The notes beneath the pieces are model-generated. The model was not told the origin of the DNA. It made no database searches and saw only the letters and a list, made by a program, of their open reading frames with translations. 64,000 nt of DNA. Source: Porpolomopsis calyptriformis (taxonomy: Eukaryota; Basidiomycota; Agaricomycetes; Agaricales; Hygrophoraceae). The stretch spans positions 434,001-498,000 of the forward strand of contig OX621174.1 in the NCBI GenBank assembly GCA_951640195.1. The letters are read 5' to 3'. Positions 36,567 to 50,351 of the stretch are shown piece after piece. The position numbers and the translations under genes were made by a program. Within the stretch, counting starts at the first letter, position 1, and each line of letters opens with the position of its first letter.

Positions 36567-37649
36567 ATGCTGGTATCAACTGGAGAGGCGGAAGTGCTTG
36601 GCAGTGATGAGGTCACCAGCGTGATGGAACCTTCAACCTCATATCCTCTCAATCTGCTTGCATTACCGCCAATTTATCAAGGGGCTGAAGCAGTAAGTCG
36701 GGTGATCTTCGCTGGGTTGATCTGCCTTCAATCGATCATATATCAGAAAGTCTACAAAGTTTCCTTACACCCAAATTCAACCCCAATTCTCCTGAAGCAC
36801 CGATTTCCGAAAAAATATCGGCATCCTTCTTTAGATGCATCATTAATCCGGTCTCGCGTTGCAGGAGAGGCCAGGGCCCTTATGAGATGTCTTCGGTAAG
36901 ATTTGCATTCAACTACTGTACTCTGTTTATTTTACTGTTCACCTAATTTGTAAAAAGCGCTGGCGTGAATGTTCCAGGAATCCGAATGGTAGACGCGGCC
37001 GAAGGCATGCTTGGAATCCAGTGGATTGAAGGTGAAAGCGTCAGAGTTTTGCTACCTGGGGCGGCAACCCACCCAGATGACGGCAGCCCCAGCACCAAGT
37101 TATCTGCATATGGGATTTCGCCAGGTCAGTGATCCACCACCAGAATTTGTGCTTGACGTTGAGATTTCATAGATGACTTGATGACACTCATTGGAGTGGA
37201 GGTTGCTAAAATGCACCTGGCCGATATTATTCACAGCGATCTCACAACATCTAATCTTATGCTGCGCCATCCTCGGTCTTTTAGGTCACCCTCGCCTGCA
37301 GCCGCTTCGACCGAGTTGGTAAGTGTGTACTTACCGTTCTGGACGCTTTTTGCTTGACGTTTCGCCCATCCAGGTCTTGATCGATTTTGGGCTTGCATAC
37401 CACTCTGCGCTGGTAGAAGACAAAGCTGTTGATCTATATGTTCTCGAACGTGCTTTTGCTTCCACTCATCCTGATTCCGAGTCTCTCTTTGCAATGGTGT
37501 TGAAGGCATACCGAGAGCGAATGGGAAAAGATTGGGCGGACATTGGCAGGAGACTACATGATGGTAAGCCCAACTGCTTGCCGATGAACAATTCTATTTC
37601 CCTTGTCACAGTCCGGCTCAGAGGGCGAAAACGGAGCATGGTTGGGTAA
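36567..37649 (+). CDS. BUD32: Bud32/PRPK atypical kinase of the KEOPS complex
   Basis: KEOPS makes the t6A modification of tRNAs reading ANN codons and acts at telomeres. The ATG at 36567 is the first in frame (the frame is open upstream only to non-ATG codons). Diagnostic blocks: PPIYQGAEA joined to [30 protein letters not shown] (compact N-lobe with catalytic Lys), [29 protein letters not shown], then [19 protein letters not shown] (HxDLTxSN in place of HRDLKxxN), [20 protein letters not shown], and the C-terminal [11 protein letters not shown] tail at TAA/TAG 37647-37649. Five introns. The N-terminal 45 residues before the kinase are longer than in yeast. Confidence 0.92.
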
Positions 37650-37781
37650 ACAGCAAACCTAGCAACGCCAGCTTCTTAGGGATATGTCCGACTTCATTTG
37701 GAGGCTGCTTTTGGTGGGAGTATCTGGTTCTAGCGTTGGATAGTCAGATATCCGGTAACTACCATGTTAGCCTGGGACAAA

Positions 37782-38882
37782 TTAATGAAGGCGTGGAAAC
37801 ATCTCTGTCCTCGCATACCCAACAACAGGGTCACCCTCGCTAATCAGCATCTCTACCTCATCCTTGGGCCAGCACCTCTGCCTCGCGGTTTCTGCTGCCA
37901 TTTTCAGAATTCTTCTACTCCACTTCGAATTTTCCTCCTCTGATTCATCACCGATGACTTCTAATACATCTACCCCAACACCGCCCCCTACAAGCTCGCT
38001 CAAAGGATATGAGCCCGAGAACTCCCAGTCCAGCACAGCCGCTACCTTAGTACCTTGCATCATGATGTTCTGACCGTTAAAATCGCCATGAACGAGCACG
38101 AAGGGCTCGTTTTTCGCCTCATAAGTCGCTTCCAAGAATCTCTTTTTCTCCCGCAGTTCCTGCACGAAGTCCTCCAGAGAGGTCTTTTCAAATAGGTTAG
38201 AGTGGATATCCAGTGCAGGAGCATGTGTGTAGTAGTAAATCTCCTTGTCGTAGCTGGCAAGAACGTACTCCTTCGTGCTCATGTAAGGGCCAATATGGTA
38301 GCAGTCATTCGAATGGAATTTACTCTGTCCGGATGCGGTTAGTTTCTAGAGAATGTGTGTGAGGATCAGAAACTCACTCGTCCTTTAAAAAGTTTGCTCC
38401 CCTCCACAGTTGGTCCCAGCAAGCAATCTGCGCCTCCAGTGAAACCTCCTATACCGTCGAAGCGCATCTCTCCCATATCCACGATGATTTCGGCTATCCG
38501 ATGCGCAACCTGTCGTTTTTCGTCCTCAGTGTAATGGTTCCAACAGGAGCTCAAAGCTTCTCCGTCTACGTATTCCTCAGCGATGAAGGCATTGGGGGCA
38601 TCGGTGGAAAAAGCGTGCACCCTCGGGACAGGGATGTCGGGGCAGTGGGAAGAAATAATATAGAGGCAAGTAACCTCGTTCACCACTTGGTAAGGGAGAA
38701 GACTGCATTGCTTCGGGATCCGCAGAACAAAAGGTGTCATGATATCGAATTGGCTTGAGTCGGGAAGCTACATGATGCATCATGAGGTTAACTCGAATTC
38801 TTAACACGTGGAGGGCGCACCGAAGATATCCGGAATACATTGTTATAGCCCCCCTCGCCAAGCTTCGCTCGAACGACGATCC
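37782..38882 (-). CDS. Aminoglycoside phosphotransferase (APH)-family protein
   Basis: The kinase-like small-molecule phosphotransferase fold is common and expanded in fungi; substrates are mostly unknown. Exons: KLGEGGYNNVFRISS (glycine loop, near 38820-38882), DSSQFDIMTPFVLRIPKQ (ATP-binding Arg/Lys strand), CPDIPVPRVHAFS, FIAEEYVDGEALSSCWNHY, FVLVHGDFNGQNIMMQ (catalytic Brenner loop), AAVLDWEFSGSYPLSELVGG (metal-binding Asp), ending RTEMFPRLH at 37782. The most 5' exon is not resolved; the end coordinate marks the last exon I trust. Separated from Cch1 by under 260 bp, head to head. Confidence 0.72.
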
Positions 38883-39139
38883 GCTATCTTCACTCGTCCG
38901 AATTCTCTGGATCAGTGTGCTCACGGCCTCATGACTTGTTTCCGGTATCCTCCCTGCAGTAGAGTTTTGGATGTTTTTGCAGCTGATGTTAGCTGCAACC
39001 GCTGCAACCATTGTGGCTCCTTGTCAATCGTTTTTCTCACGACTCATCACTACCTTAGTCATTGCCGCGTTGTCTTCATCGTCGTTAGAAATATTCTTCG
39101 GTGCGTGCCAGAGACGTGTAATATTCACGTCCAGCCCCC

Positions 39140-42100
39140 ATGGACACTCAGGAAAGTCACTTACCTCCAAGAATATCCTCAACCTCTGCTGTGGATCTAA
39201 CTGGTACTCCTGCTGGTCTGGCGAATTCTGTCCCTCCTAGTCCATCTGACAGGCCAAACACCTTTGCGCGCAGACGATTGAGCTGGGGTCGTGTGGATGC
39301 AGGGAAGGACCCTTTACGATCACAAGCTCCTTTGGTTGCCACTTTCTCTGATCTGGATCGAACGACATCCGACAGGGACCGTATTGCAAATGCTCTCAGT
39401 GATGTCGATGAGCCCTTCTACCCTCCGATTGGCACTTCAGGCCATGCTCTTGGATATTCTTACGGGAGCGTGGGCAGCCGTTTCGAAAGCGAGCCCGATG
39501 TCGATACGTATCAAACCGCTCAGGCAGGCCCCTCAAGTACCTCGCTTATTCGACATGAAGTGGGTGAAACTGCAGATGACGACGCGTGCTTGACGAGCGC
39601 CATGACACTGGAAATCCCAACGAGTGGAGGGTGGGATCAGTATACGGACGCAGAACATACAGCGGCATCCTCTCACAGCTCACGGCGGAGAACTGTCCAA
39701 TACAGTGCTCCCCCATCACCGCTCAAAATGACTGGAACTGTTTTCAAGAATGTTTCTCGGAGTTTGCGACGAATCTCATCGCGAGTCGTCAATCTGGGTG
39801 GTGCTGGATTGGAGAGTCAAGTGCGTCTTCCGGATGACGATGATGCAGTCTCCCCAAGCAACGGCACAGGGGATGATGGGGAATCACTGGATATGAGCCA
39901 AACCCTGCCAATCCGAGGTCGGACACTTGGGTTTTTGGGTCCGACAAACAGTCTTCGGCTTGTTCTATTTCGATGTTTGGTGCACCCGTATGTTTTTTGC
40001 TTGTCTTTGTTCCTTTTTCCTGACTGCTTTATTGTCAGCTGGACTGAGCCTGTTATCCTTGTTCTAATAATTGTTAATGCCGTTGTTCTAACGATTCAAG
40101 CGGCTCCCACATTGACCCTACCAACTGACGCCAGCGGCAATCTCCTCCCTCCTGCTTCGGTGCTTGGATATTTTCAAACATGGGAAGACTATGTCCTGTT
40201 TGGACTGTTTGTCTTATTCTCGCAAGTCAACTTTCCTACCTCCTTTCATCTTCAGTCTAACTATTTTAAATCCAGACTAGAAGCTTTTGCCCGAATATGT
40301 GTTTCTGGATTCCTTTTGGATCCAGAAGTACCAATCTCCACTCTCTTCACCTCACCATTATCATCCTATCCAGATATACCTCCTGGCTCATCAATCAACA
40401 TCAGTTCCGCTCCCTCCTTGCAAGCCCCTCTAAGCGCGGAAGCCCCCCTTTCGCGTGGTCTGTCGTTTACTCAACGCTTAAACATACTTAACCGTAACTT
40501 CTCACGTCCATTCGCTTTGGCTAATACTTCTCGATTTACGTCTCAATCCTATGATGAAACGTTGGGCAACGGCCGATCAGAGGCAAACCCCAACATGCCC
40601 ATATCTGAAAAAACTTTGGCTGCTGGACACCATCTTCATTCTTTCAGTCGCGACCTCTCTCATCCCTCCCATCTATCGAACGTGCCCAAACCAGATTTCC
40701 TTTCCCTTCCATTTCGCTTAAGCGTCACACACGCAAACGATAAAACACGGCGAAACATACCATATTTACGGCACAGTTGGGGTCGTATTGATTTTATAGC
40801 TATCATGTGTTTCTGGATCACGTTCGCGTTGGCAACTACTGGAGTCGAGAGAGGATCCCATCACATCGGGGTGTTTCGGGCATTGAGTGTTTTGAGAACT
40901 GCGAGATTACTCACGATTACTTCTGGAACAACCGTCAGTGCCATGTTTTTCACCTTACAGATCAAAGTCAATTTCTAATGAGCCTTTCTTCAGACTATAA
41001 TGCATTCACTCAAGACTGCCCGACCTCTGCTCGCCAGTGTAGCATATTTCGTGCTATTTGCAATGGTTCTATTCTCGTGAGCCTCATTGTTTCCAAAGGC
41101 GTGTTGTGTCTCACCACTTATATAGAATTATCGGCGTATCAGCCTTCAAAGGTGCCTTGCGACGCACTTGTTACATCAGTCCTACTCTGGGTGAAGCAGA
41201 AGTTCAACTTCCGAATCAATCTTGCGGCGGCCACATAGATCCGGTATCCTTGAATGAAACGGGCTACATTGCGCTGTCAGGAAGTCCCACTGCTAGTAAG
41301 GGATATATATGTCCTTTGGGGTCTGTTTGCATGGTTCGTCTGAAATATCAATCCCAAATCGTATTTACATCGAGTCGTTCACTGTCTAGGAGGAGCAAAA
41401 TCCCTTCAACAACGTCCAGAGCTTCGACACTATTTATTACTCAACGTTACAGGTCATCATTGTAGCCTCCACTAACGGCGTAAGGGTTTACTAATTACCC
41501 CATGGCCATCGTGCTGATGAATTCTACCAGTGGTCAACTCTAATGTATTCTACGATGGAATCGGAATATTTCGTTTCCTGTCTCTTTTTCATTATTTGTG
41601 TCATTGTGTTGAACTTCTGGCTCATCAATTTGTTCGTTGCGGTCATCACCAATACTTTCTCAGCGATCAGGTCGAATACGAAGAAAAGTGCATTCGGAGC
41701 TGCTCCGTAAGTGTGAATGCCTCATCATGCACCACAGTTTGGTTTATACTGTATCGACAGGCTAACTTCGGTCATCGACGACCACGGTGAGGGTTGGGCC
41801 GCAATCGACGGTGGTAAGGTTGTCAAGACCAACCCACTCAAAAAGTTCTATGAATATACGCGGTGGTTCTGGGTTATCTTGGCCCTTGCATCTGTAGTTC
41901 TCCAAGCCACCCGGACTGTCGATGTAGGACCAATACATCAGCTGGTGTTGGACAATGGCGAGTTGATTATCACACTTGCTTTTGATATTGAAATCATTTG
42001 GCGGATCCTCGCTACCCTACCAAATTGGCGTTCCTTCTTCGATCACGGCAACAATTTGATCGATCTGGTCCTAGCTCTTGTCTCCAGCATCATTCAACTC

Positions 42101-45100
42101 CCTGCCATTCATCGTTCACAAGTTTACCCATGGTTTACCATTTTCCAGTTGGCGAGATTTTACCGGGTCATTCTGGAAGTACCAGGGATGAGGCCCCTCG
42201 TGGTGCGCTAAAATATCTCTTGATCTTTAAGTGGAAATTGACGGTACGGCACAATCAGCTCTCCGTTTTTGGCAATATGTACGGGTTGGTGAATATGACG
42301 TTATTCCTTCTTTTGGTCAACTACATCGCTGCCCTCGCCTCTGTGCAACTCATGCGCGGAGACATCGCATCAAGCCAACCAATGAATTTTGGACAACTTT
42401 TTACTGCTTTCCTAGCAATTTATCAAATATGTTCTTCAGAGAATTGGACCAATGTTCTTTACGATGCGACAGCGGCAGAAATTCCATTAGGGCAAACCAT
42501 CATCGTTGCTACTTTCCTCTCGTGTTGGATGCTATTTGCCAATTGTAAGCCACCAATTCTCTCGATCAATGCTCGATTCTCAATGTCTGGGATAGTCATC
42601 GTTTTGCAAATGTTCATCGCTGTTATCAACGAGAATTTTCAAATCGCTGAGGAAGCCAAAAGAAGCGAGCAAGCATCGAAATATTGGGCTACATACCAAG
42701 CGGAAGCCGAGAAAGCGCCCTGGATACGCAGGTTAAATCCTTACCGATGGTTCAAAGCTAACCCGGTGAAGGTCAAAGTGGAGAATTTACCGTCAAACCT
42801 AGTCCTCCCAATACGAAAAGCTTTAGTTCAAGATTATGCTGTGCCTAGACAGGAGGATCGTTCGGAACCGGCGAGTTTTCCTTAATGTCGAGGTCTGTCG
42901 ATTCCTGACCGGTTGTGCGCTGTAGAATTGGTCGTCGATCTCCAGTAGTCAACGAGGCCCAGGTCATTATTCCTCAAAATCGCTCAAGGCACTTGAACGG
43001 CTCTTTGCCGGTGACCCGAAATCCTATGACGTTCCCCTCACAACCCTCCACCATGCACGGAACGAGACCACTCAGGATTCCAACCCCATCGATGAAGAAA
43101 CGGAACGGCATCTGTGAGTCAGCGCCCTGTTCATTCGGAATTTACCAACCAGCTTCCCACAGAGAATTACTGGCCGCCGTGAATTCGGAGCCTGCAGTAA
43201 ACGAGGATATTAACGATTCCTTGTATGAGCACCGCGCTCAAAAAGCCGACTTCATTCGTGATCATCCATCCTTCGATAAAACCTTCTGGCTCTTTTCTCA
43301 GCGCAACCCTCTACGTCGTCTCTGTCAAAAGTTAGTCCAGCCAGCTGGCGGAGAGCGCATCTTTGGAGTCCCTCATTCTGGCATCGCTCATCCTATTTTC
43401 CAACTTTTCCTTCTACTCGCGGTGATCGGCGGGATCCTTGTAGAGGGTGTGGCCACACCTTTATATCGTCGCCATTTCTACATCGAACATGGTCTTATCC
43501 GAGGCACATGGTTCACTATCGCTGAAGTCGCCTTAGGTTTCACTCTCTTGGTGGAATTCTTCATCAAGATCATCGCGGATGGTTTTATATTCACTCCCAA
43601 CGCATATTTACGCAGTATCTGGAACGTTTTGGATTTTATCATCCTTGTGGGATTGTTGGTCAATTTGACCACAGCGCTGATCTTCATTGGTGGACTCAGC
43701 CGTTTCACACGCTCTCTGAAAGCCCTCCGCGCCCTCCGGATCATTACCCTCCTTGACAGAACGCGCAACACTTTCGAGTCTCTCATCATTTCTGGCGCCG
43801 CCCGGATTTTGGGTGCCGCCGTGTTGGCTATTCTATACATGATTCCGTACGCCGTATGGGGCCTCAACATTTTTGCTGGCGTGATGAACGAGTGTAATGA
43901 CTCTAGTGCGAGTGGGGCCTCCGACTGTATCAACGAATTCGACAATACTGTCTATGGTACTGCTTTCGGATTCTTATCTCCTCGTGTCTGGGATAATCCC
44001 GCGCCCTCGACCACCTTCTCGTTTGACACATTTAAAGCATCTCTACTCATTCTCTTCGAGATCGTCTCTCTTGAAGGTTGGGTAGATGTGATGACCGTTG
44101 CGACGAGCGTGGTCGGACCGGGCCAGCAACCCCAAACCAACAACATGCAGGTCAACGCCATATTTTTTCTCATATATAATCTCCTTGGCGGCGTGGTCAT
44201 CTTGACACTATTTGTCAGGTCAGTTACTCGATAATGCGTCGCCGGGTTTCTGAACTTGCGACATTCTTTCTAGTATCATCATCGGAAACTTCAGTTCCAA
44301 GACTGGGTCAGCCTTTTTGACACAATCACAAAGAGAATGGATCGATCTGCAGAAGTTGATTAGACGTCAAAGACCTTCAAAGCGTCCACAATCCAGACCC
44401 ACTTGGCCCATTCGTGCGTGGTGCTTTGACAGAGCTGTAAGAAAGCATGGACTGTGGGCTAGGATGATGACATTACTATTTGTCCTTCACATTGTCGCCC
44501 TTATGTGCGTCATCTTTTCTACAATCCGTTGATGTGAGACTGAAGATACTGGTTAGGACGCAAAGCTTTTCAGTTCAGAAATTGTTCAGCTCATTACGAA
44601 GTGAGTAGTAGTGCCTTCTTTCGTCCTTTCCTGACTCACATTCCACCAAGATGATTTCTTCCTTGTGATCACATTCATCTATTTGATTGACGTTGCGGTC
44701 CGCTTTTTTGGACTGGGTTGGCGAAGCTTCCGTGCCAATGGATGGAATATTTTCGACATCATCATTGCCGGGGGCAGTTTCATATCAACATTGATTGTTC
44801 GGTTTGGGTCTTCGGGGTCCCTCATTCACATCCTCCAGAAGCTTTTCCTAGTTAGCATTGCTTTCAAACTGGTGGAGCGAACAAACAGTCTCAACAAACT
44901 TTTCAAAACTGCCATGTAAGTCTTGATATATCCTTACGATCTGGCGTATCTCTAACATCCCCAAAGTTCAAGCTTGGCGGTCATCGCCAATCTGCTTGTA
45001 CTCTGGTTTATCCTCTCTCTCTTTTTCGCCATTCTTTATACGGAGGTTTTTGGCTTGACAAAATGGCACTCTGCGGAAACCAGTTATGTAAACTATTCAT

Positions 45101-46798
45101 CTATGGGTTCGTCGTTGCTCATGCTGGCATTCATGAGCACTGGGTTGAGTCACTTCTCTTGTACATGACTTGCTCCTACTGATGTCGCCGCCTTTCCAGG
45201 GAGGCTTGGAATCAGTACATGCATGATTAGTGAGGAAGGCTTTGTCTTAATCAAAGACATATGAAGTAATCTTGATATGCAGCGCCATTGTTTATCCCCG
45301 TTGCACAAACCCGTCTCCATTTGAGGCGGACTCTGATTGCGGCAGCGCTGAATGGGCGTTTTCCCTCTTCATTGCGTGGAATCTCTTAAGCATGGTAAGG
45401 ATTTAGAACTGGGCCGATATTGCGTTTTGATGACTTCTGATCTTTGGCAGTATATATTTACCAACATGTTCACTGGTAAGTTGCACCACCAACCGATTGA
45501 TCAGCATGTGAGACTGATAGTTGGTAGGCGTGGTTGTCGAAAATTTTTCCTATGTATTCCAAGCGACAAGTCGTGCTAGGTCGATTACCCGAGAGGAAAT
45601 TCGTTCCTTCAAAAAGATCTGGGGTGAATTTGCTAATCCAAAGACCGAATATCTAGAACGGAATCAATTTGTTCCTTTCTTCTCAGTCAGTTTTCTTTTT
45701 TGATGTGTTTACAGAAGTTGAGGATTTCATCTTTTGTGTTGCAGAAATTGAGTGGAGTTTTCGAAGTAAGGATCTACCCTATACAGTACAGTCTACCCAA
45801 CATCATGGCGAAAGCAAGAAAAGCGGACGACTCGGGACATGTTCGGCCTTCCAAGGGTTCTGGTGACATTGATCTAAACAAGCTCCATGCCATCCTTGGC
45901 ACCATTGATTACGCTAGTGTCAGGAGGCGGAGAGTGACGTACAGCCGGTTATACTATGAAGCCAGCATTTCTCACCAACCAGGCCGTGGTATCTCTTTTA
46001 CCGACATGCTTATGCTTCTTGCACATCACAAAATTATTGTCGATCGGGAAGCTATGGTGTAAGTGTATCTTCACGATCGCAATTCTCTCGATTGATTTTC
46101 CGTCCAGTTTGAACGATCTTGTGGCAAGGACGGAAACGAATAAACTCGTTACCGATCTTGTCAATTTGGATCGGGTTCGTTCGCTATTAAAAATGATCTC
46201 CCTGCGCCGCCGTTTTTTGGCACATCGAGAACAAATGCGGGCGGAAAAGATGAATCCGCCAGGTAAGGATTGGCAGCCTGAATGACATTCGTCGATTCAA
46301 CCTCAATGGTTTTTTCCAAGATATTCCGACCATTGTTGTTGATGTACTCCCGTCGACGCCACGGATATCAACCCGGGCCATCAACACTGGTCACGACGAG
46401 GGGTCGGTCGCGTTTGAACCCTCCATGCCATCTCCGACCCATTGGGGGCCACAATCCCCTCTTGGGTCGTTCTCGCCGGATTTGAGTGGCGGGTCAAGCC
46501 TTCAACGGAGTCGACGGACAAGTGATATGAGCATGTTATCGACGACAGATAATGGGAGTAGACTCTCGTGAGTGCCGATTTGGGATTGCTATTTTTTTTT
46601 TTTTTTTTTTTTCGCTCAATAAGCATTGGGCAAGTAGTGAACAGTTCTCTATGGAAGATGATGCGCAACAAGTACTTGCTGATATGCAACACTCGATGTG
46701 GGGGGGTACGTATTGGTCTTGTGCATGGCTTTTGTCAATCTTACCTTGTCTTTATAGAAATGATGCTCGAGGCGGCGGCTAGTGAGGAGGAGGCATGA
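39140..46798 (+). CDS. CCH1: Voltage-gated calcium channel alpha subunit Cch1
   Basis: The plasma-membrane high-affinity Ca2+ channel, partner of Mid1, mediates stress-induced Ca2+ entry. Start [20 protein letters not shown] (39140), then a long Ser-rich cytosolic N-terminus, four ion-transport repeats and a cytosolic tail ending [12 protein letters not shown] at TGA 46796-46798; many introns, estimated near 2000 residues. Pore-loop residues read STNGW (repeat I), SSENW (II, GAG at 42439), SLEGW (III, GAA at 44072) and GEAW (IV, GAG at 45201), giving Asn-Glu-Glu-Glu. Repeat III has the only arginine-rich S4 ([20 protein letters not shown]); repeat IV S4 is nearly uncharged. The intracellular III-IV part and an EF-like tail follow. 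One intron (from 46569) contains an 18- to 20-T run. Confidence 0.9.
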
Positions 46799-47048
46799 TG
46801 GTGTATTCCCTATTTTTATTTTCATGCTGGGGACAAAACTACAATTCATTCTCAGTTAGTTGGTTTATTGTGTATAGACCGCACACACACACACACACCA
46901 CAAGCATTTATCTATGTACCTTATAAACGGGATAGAGTCACTTTTTTTCCAATATGCATACTAAACGGAAACTTCACATCATTGAATTCAGCAGCCGAAG
47001 TGAAGCGAGGCCAACCTTGTACACAATGAAAATTATCAATTACAAAGA

Positions 47049-49543
47049 TCAGTCGTTTGTTTTATATGAAGATCGTTTTCGTTTCAAACCACCAAATAGA
47101 GCGCTCGAGACACCTTTTCCTACACTCAGCAAAGGACGAAGCATTGGATTTTTGTTCAGCAGCTGCCTTGCAAGTTGGTCAAACTCGAAATCCTTTTCAC
47201 CACATTTACCTGCAAGATACCGGAGCACCAGACCACAAGACCATAAGTCAGCCCGTATGGGACTATACATGGGCCTGGGCCCATCTCGACTGCCAATCTC
47301 TGGGGCCATCCACTGAGGAGTTCCGCACCACCGATTAATCAACGCATTTGGTCCATCGACGCGGACAGAAATGTCGAAGTCGATTATGTACAGATGGCTC
47401 CTACGAGCAATGACAATGTTTTGGGGCTTGATGTCGAGGTGGGCAATACCATGGTGATGAAGAAATGCGACGCCTTCTACTAACTGCCGACTGAAGTCCT
47501 TAACCTTGTCACGATACTCCCCGAGTTCAAATCCAAGATCAAGGGGGGTGGCTTTGGGAAGCACAATGAACGTGCCCACTTTCAAGTTGAATGTTCTGAG
47601 CAGGGGAATAGTGTGATTATAGGCTGACTTGATTGAGCAGAGGAACCGGAGTAGTGGGAGCTCGTTAGAACGGGCACGGAGCAGCTTTAGAACAATGTCA
47701 GTGCCATCGGATTGTATGGCGTGTCGCATGGTGGGCTTTAGCTGCATATACCTCATCAGTTCAAGTCTCCACAGACATCAAAGTGTTCGGTTGCCTTAAC
47801 CTTGTTCAGCGGTGCCCAGCCATCCTCATCCTCATCAGTTGACTTCATTGTGTACCCTGCACCTGCGAACGCTCTGGCAGCTTCGTAAGCATCGTAGACG
47901 TGTTCGACACTCTTGGCTCCACAGCTGACAGGGCTTCCTTGGCCCCCAGACTTTCCTCGGGACCGCTTGTTTGAATTTCCCTCGCCCTCGTCAGTGTCAT
48001 TGCGCGTCCGTTTCGTTGAGGTAAATTTGTGGAGACGATTCTGGTTGATGTAAGAGTTTATCTTCTCGATGTTTGATCGCGTGTCGCCAAGTTGATGCTT
48101 GTAATTTCGTACCACCGATATCAGGTTGTAGAGCTCGAATATAGCGGTAAACAACTCGGAGGATTGTCTCAATTGTAGGGTGTCTTGAACATAGCAAACC
48201 TATAATAACAACTAGAACACAGGATCATTTGCATCGAAACTCTTATGCATACCTTGTGATCAGATTTATCCGGTGTGAAAAGAAAGAATCGGTCCATCCT
48301 CCCTGTCTTGGTGATGTATAATGCTGTCACGATGAACCGATCATTCGCGCCATTATAAGCCGCATTGCCCATTCGGGCAGCGCATGCACCCTGAAGAAGC
48401 ATCCGATAACGATCCTTTTCAGTTCTATCTGACTGAACTTCAACAAGGAGATAGGGTAGATCATGGATGGAGCAATGGAAATCGCTTCTTGGGGTGTAGC
48501 TGTAGCTGTCGCCATCGGATTGGACTTTAGCGATAAGCTTGAGTGGCCAGTTGGTACAACTGTAACAAGCATGATTTCTCTGAAGAAAAGAATAGAATGA
48601 TGAGAAGACTTACAATCCGTCCCTTGCCGCTTGACCAAGAATAGACTGGAAGTACGCTGCCAATTTGGCAAAATCAGCGCGGATATGTGACTCTCCGATA
48701 GTTTCAGGACGGGCCCAATGCGCGTTCCAAAGCACATTTACAAGATGCGACAATTCCTTATTGCTGGTGAGGCGGCCTTCGGTCTCATCTTCCATGGGTT
48801 CCATGGGTTTGGCCTCAAAATAGTCGTCAAACGTCGAGAGTACGCTCCTTAGACTATCGGTGTTCTGCGACAATCTTTGGTAACTGGAGTAGCATGTAAT
48901 AAAGAAAAGAAGACCTACTGTATTAGGCGGAATCCATCGCCGCTGCCTTAATTTGTCCCTGAATGTTTTGAGAAATTTTGGTTGGGGATCTCGCGAGTTC
49001 GTGAGGTTGTTGGCCTCAAGGGTATCCTCCCCACCAAAAAGTCCTCGAGCAGGCGCTAGTATGGTGGCGTTGGGGTAAATTTCAGTCGTTTCTGCAAACG
49101 CCGTCGCTGGAACTGATTCTGCCAGACCAGAAGAGAGCACTTAAGTGGGGAAGGAAATCACGGGGATGCAAAGTACCGAGATCAACCACAGCGGGTGCCT
49201 TCACAAGAACATGGATGTGTTTCCTCTCGGGAGGTTGGGTAAAGAGCTCAGCCAGTGGGGTGGTAGCAGGCATTGGATGAGACTCGAATCGTGCCAGATC
49301 TCCTGTGGCCTCACTGGAAGGGATGGATACCTGTCGGGTGACCGTAAGTCTGAAGAACCAGCAAAAGTCAAGGCCGCTCACATTGGAAAGCTCGAGCGAG
49401 TTAGCAGCAAGGTGGTCAAACTCTGGTTTCATTTCCTCCTTGATGAGTTTTCTCAAATCGCCAACAGTCTCTTCCTCATCAATCGTAATAGGGAAGGTCC
49501 TATCCGGGTGATCCCCAATACGTAAGCAGTTGAGTTTGAGCAT
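47049..49543 (-). CDS. Crinkler-type protein: ubiquitin-like header, REase-like middle, protein kinase
   Basis: The start is the ATG at 49543. Residues 1-100 are the crinkler header fold (LNCLRIGDHPDRTFPITI, then DTV-like EETVGDLRKLIKEEM, FDHLAANSLELSNV, SIP and a conserved linker). The middle contains LKTFRDKLRQRRWIPPN and PYLLVEVQSDRTEKDRYRML, resembling a degenerate PD-(D/E)XK core (E-x-Q), then a Lys/Arg segment (NSNKRSRGKS). The C-terminal kinase has DIVLKLLRARS (beta-3 Lys), GIAHLDIKPQNIVIA, YIIDFDISVRVDG (DFD for DFG), PQWMAPEIGS and DLWSCGLVLRYL, ending at 47049. A 35-nt intron joins FD to LKPTMRHA (near 47740-47775). Oomycete CRN8-type effectors also pair a header with a kinase. No signal peptide is seen. 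Intact and about 700 residues by my splicing. Confidence 0.75.
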
Positions 49544-50234
49544 GACGTTGGAGATGAGGGTGGAGGATGAGGGACCAAGATAACTCCGGTTTCTTGTTTG
49601 CAGACAAGTTTGCGGTCACGTGAATTGACATTTTTTTGGGACCTCAACCCCAGTGGAAAATCAACTGATTTGGATGGATTTGGATTGCGGCTGACCAATT
49701 CAGTCATATTAATTCAATTTACGATGATTACTAGATATTCTTAACCATTTTAAGGCAATCTCATTGCCATTCTTGACACTCGCAAGATGACTTAATGAAA
49801 ATTTCATTACCTTTTAGGCATGCACAATGGCTTTCACAAAATAAATTATCAATACAATCGATATCTTCCTTCCTGCCAATCTGTATACAGTCATGGACCA
49901 GTCATTGCATCACCCAAATAGTGTTTCAAGTATTACAATATGAATTTAACAGTGTATGGCTTAAAGACTACCTAGAATCCATGGTAGACATATAACTAAT
50001 GATTCATAAACATTAAAGAATAAAAAGATCTATGTGTGAGTGAATGAATTTGATGTCTTTGAAAAGTATCAGAATTGAACCAGCACCAGTCACTGAATCA
50101 CATGACCCACATGTGTAAGCATTACAGCAGGTGACTTACCTCCAGCCCTTCACCTCATCACCCTGCTAACTCCATCTCCCCCACCCCCTCTCCACTGCTG
50201 TTGATGTATGACAGCATAGTCCCCCCACTCACAG
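49544..50234. other. AT-rich intergenic, start of the degraded zone
   Basis: No gene was recognised. Base composition shifts toward A and T after about 49730 and stays unusual for the next 8 kb. Confidence 0.45.
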
Positions 50235-50351
50235 GTATGTTTTTCTTTCTTTTGTTTTTCTATTTACTGAACCTCTGTATAGCACATGCCTGCGCCTACC
50301 ATCTACTGCCCATACCCACTCACTACTGCCATCCAAGCGCCGGGCACTCGG

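Noticed and set aside
46590..46612. T run of about 20 bases as a poly(A) tail of a retroposed gene on the minus strand
   Set aside because: It lies inside a Cch1 intron with proper splice sites and no gene copy or target duplication adjoins it; slippage explains it.
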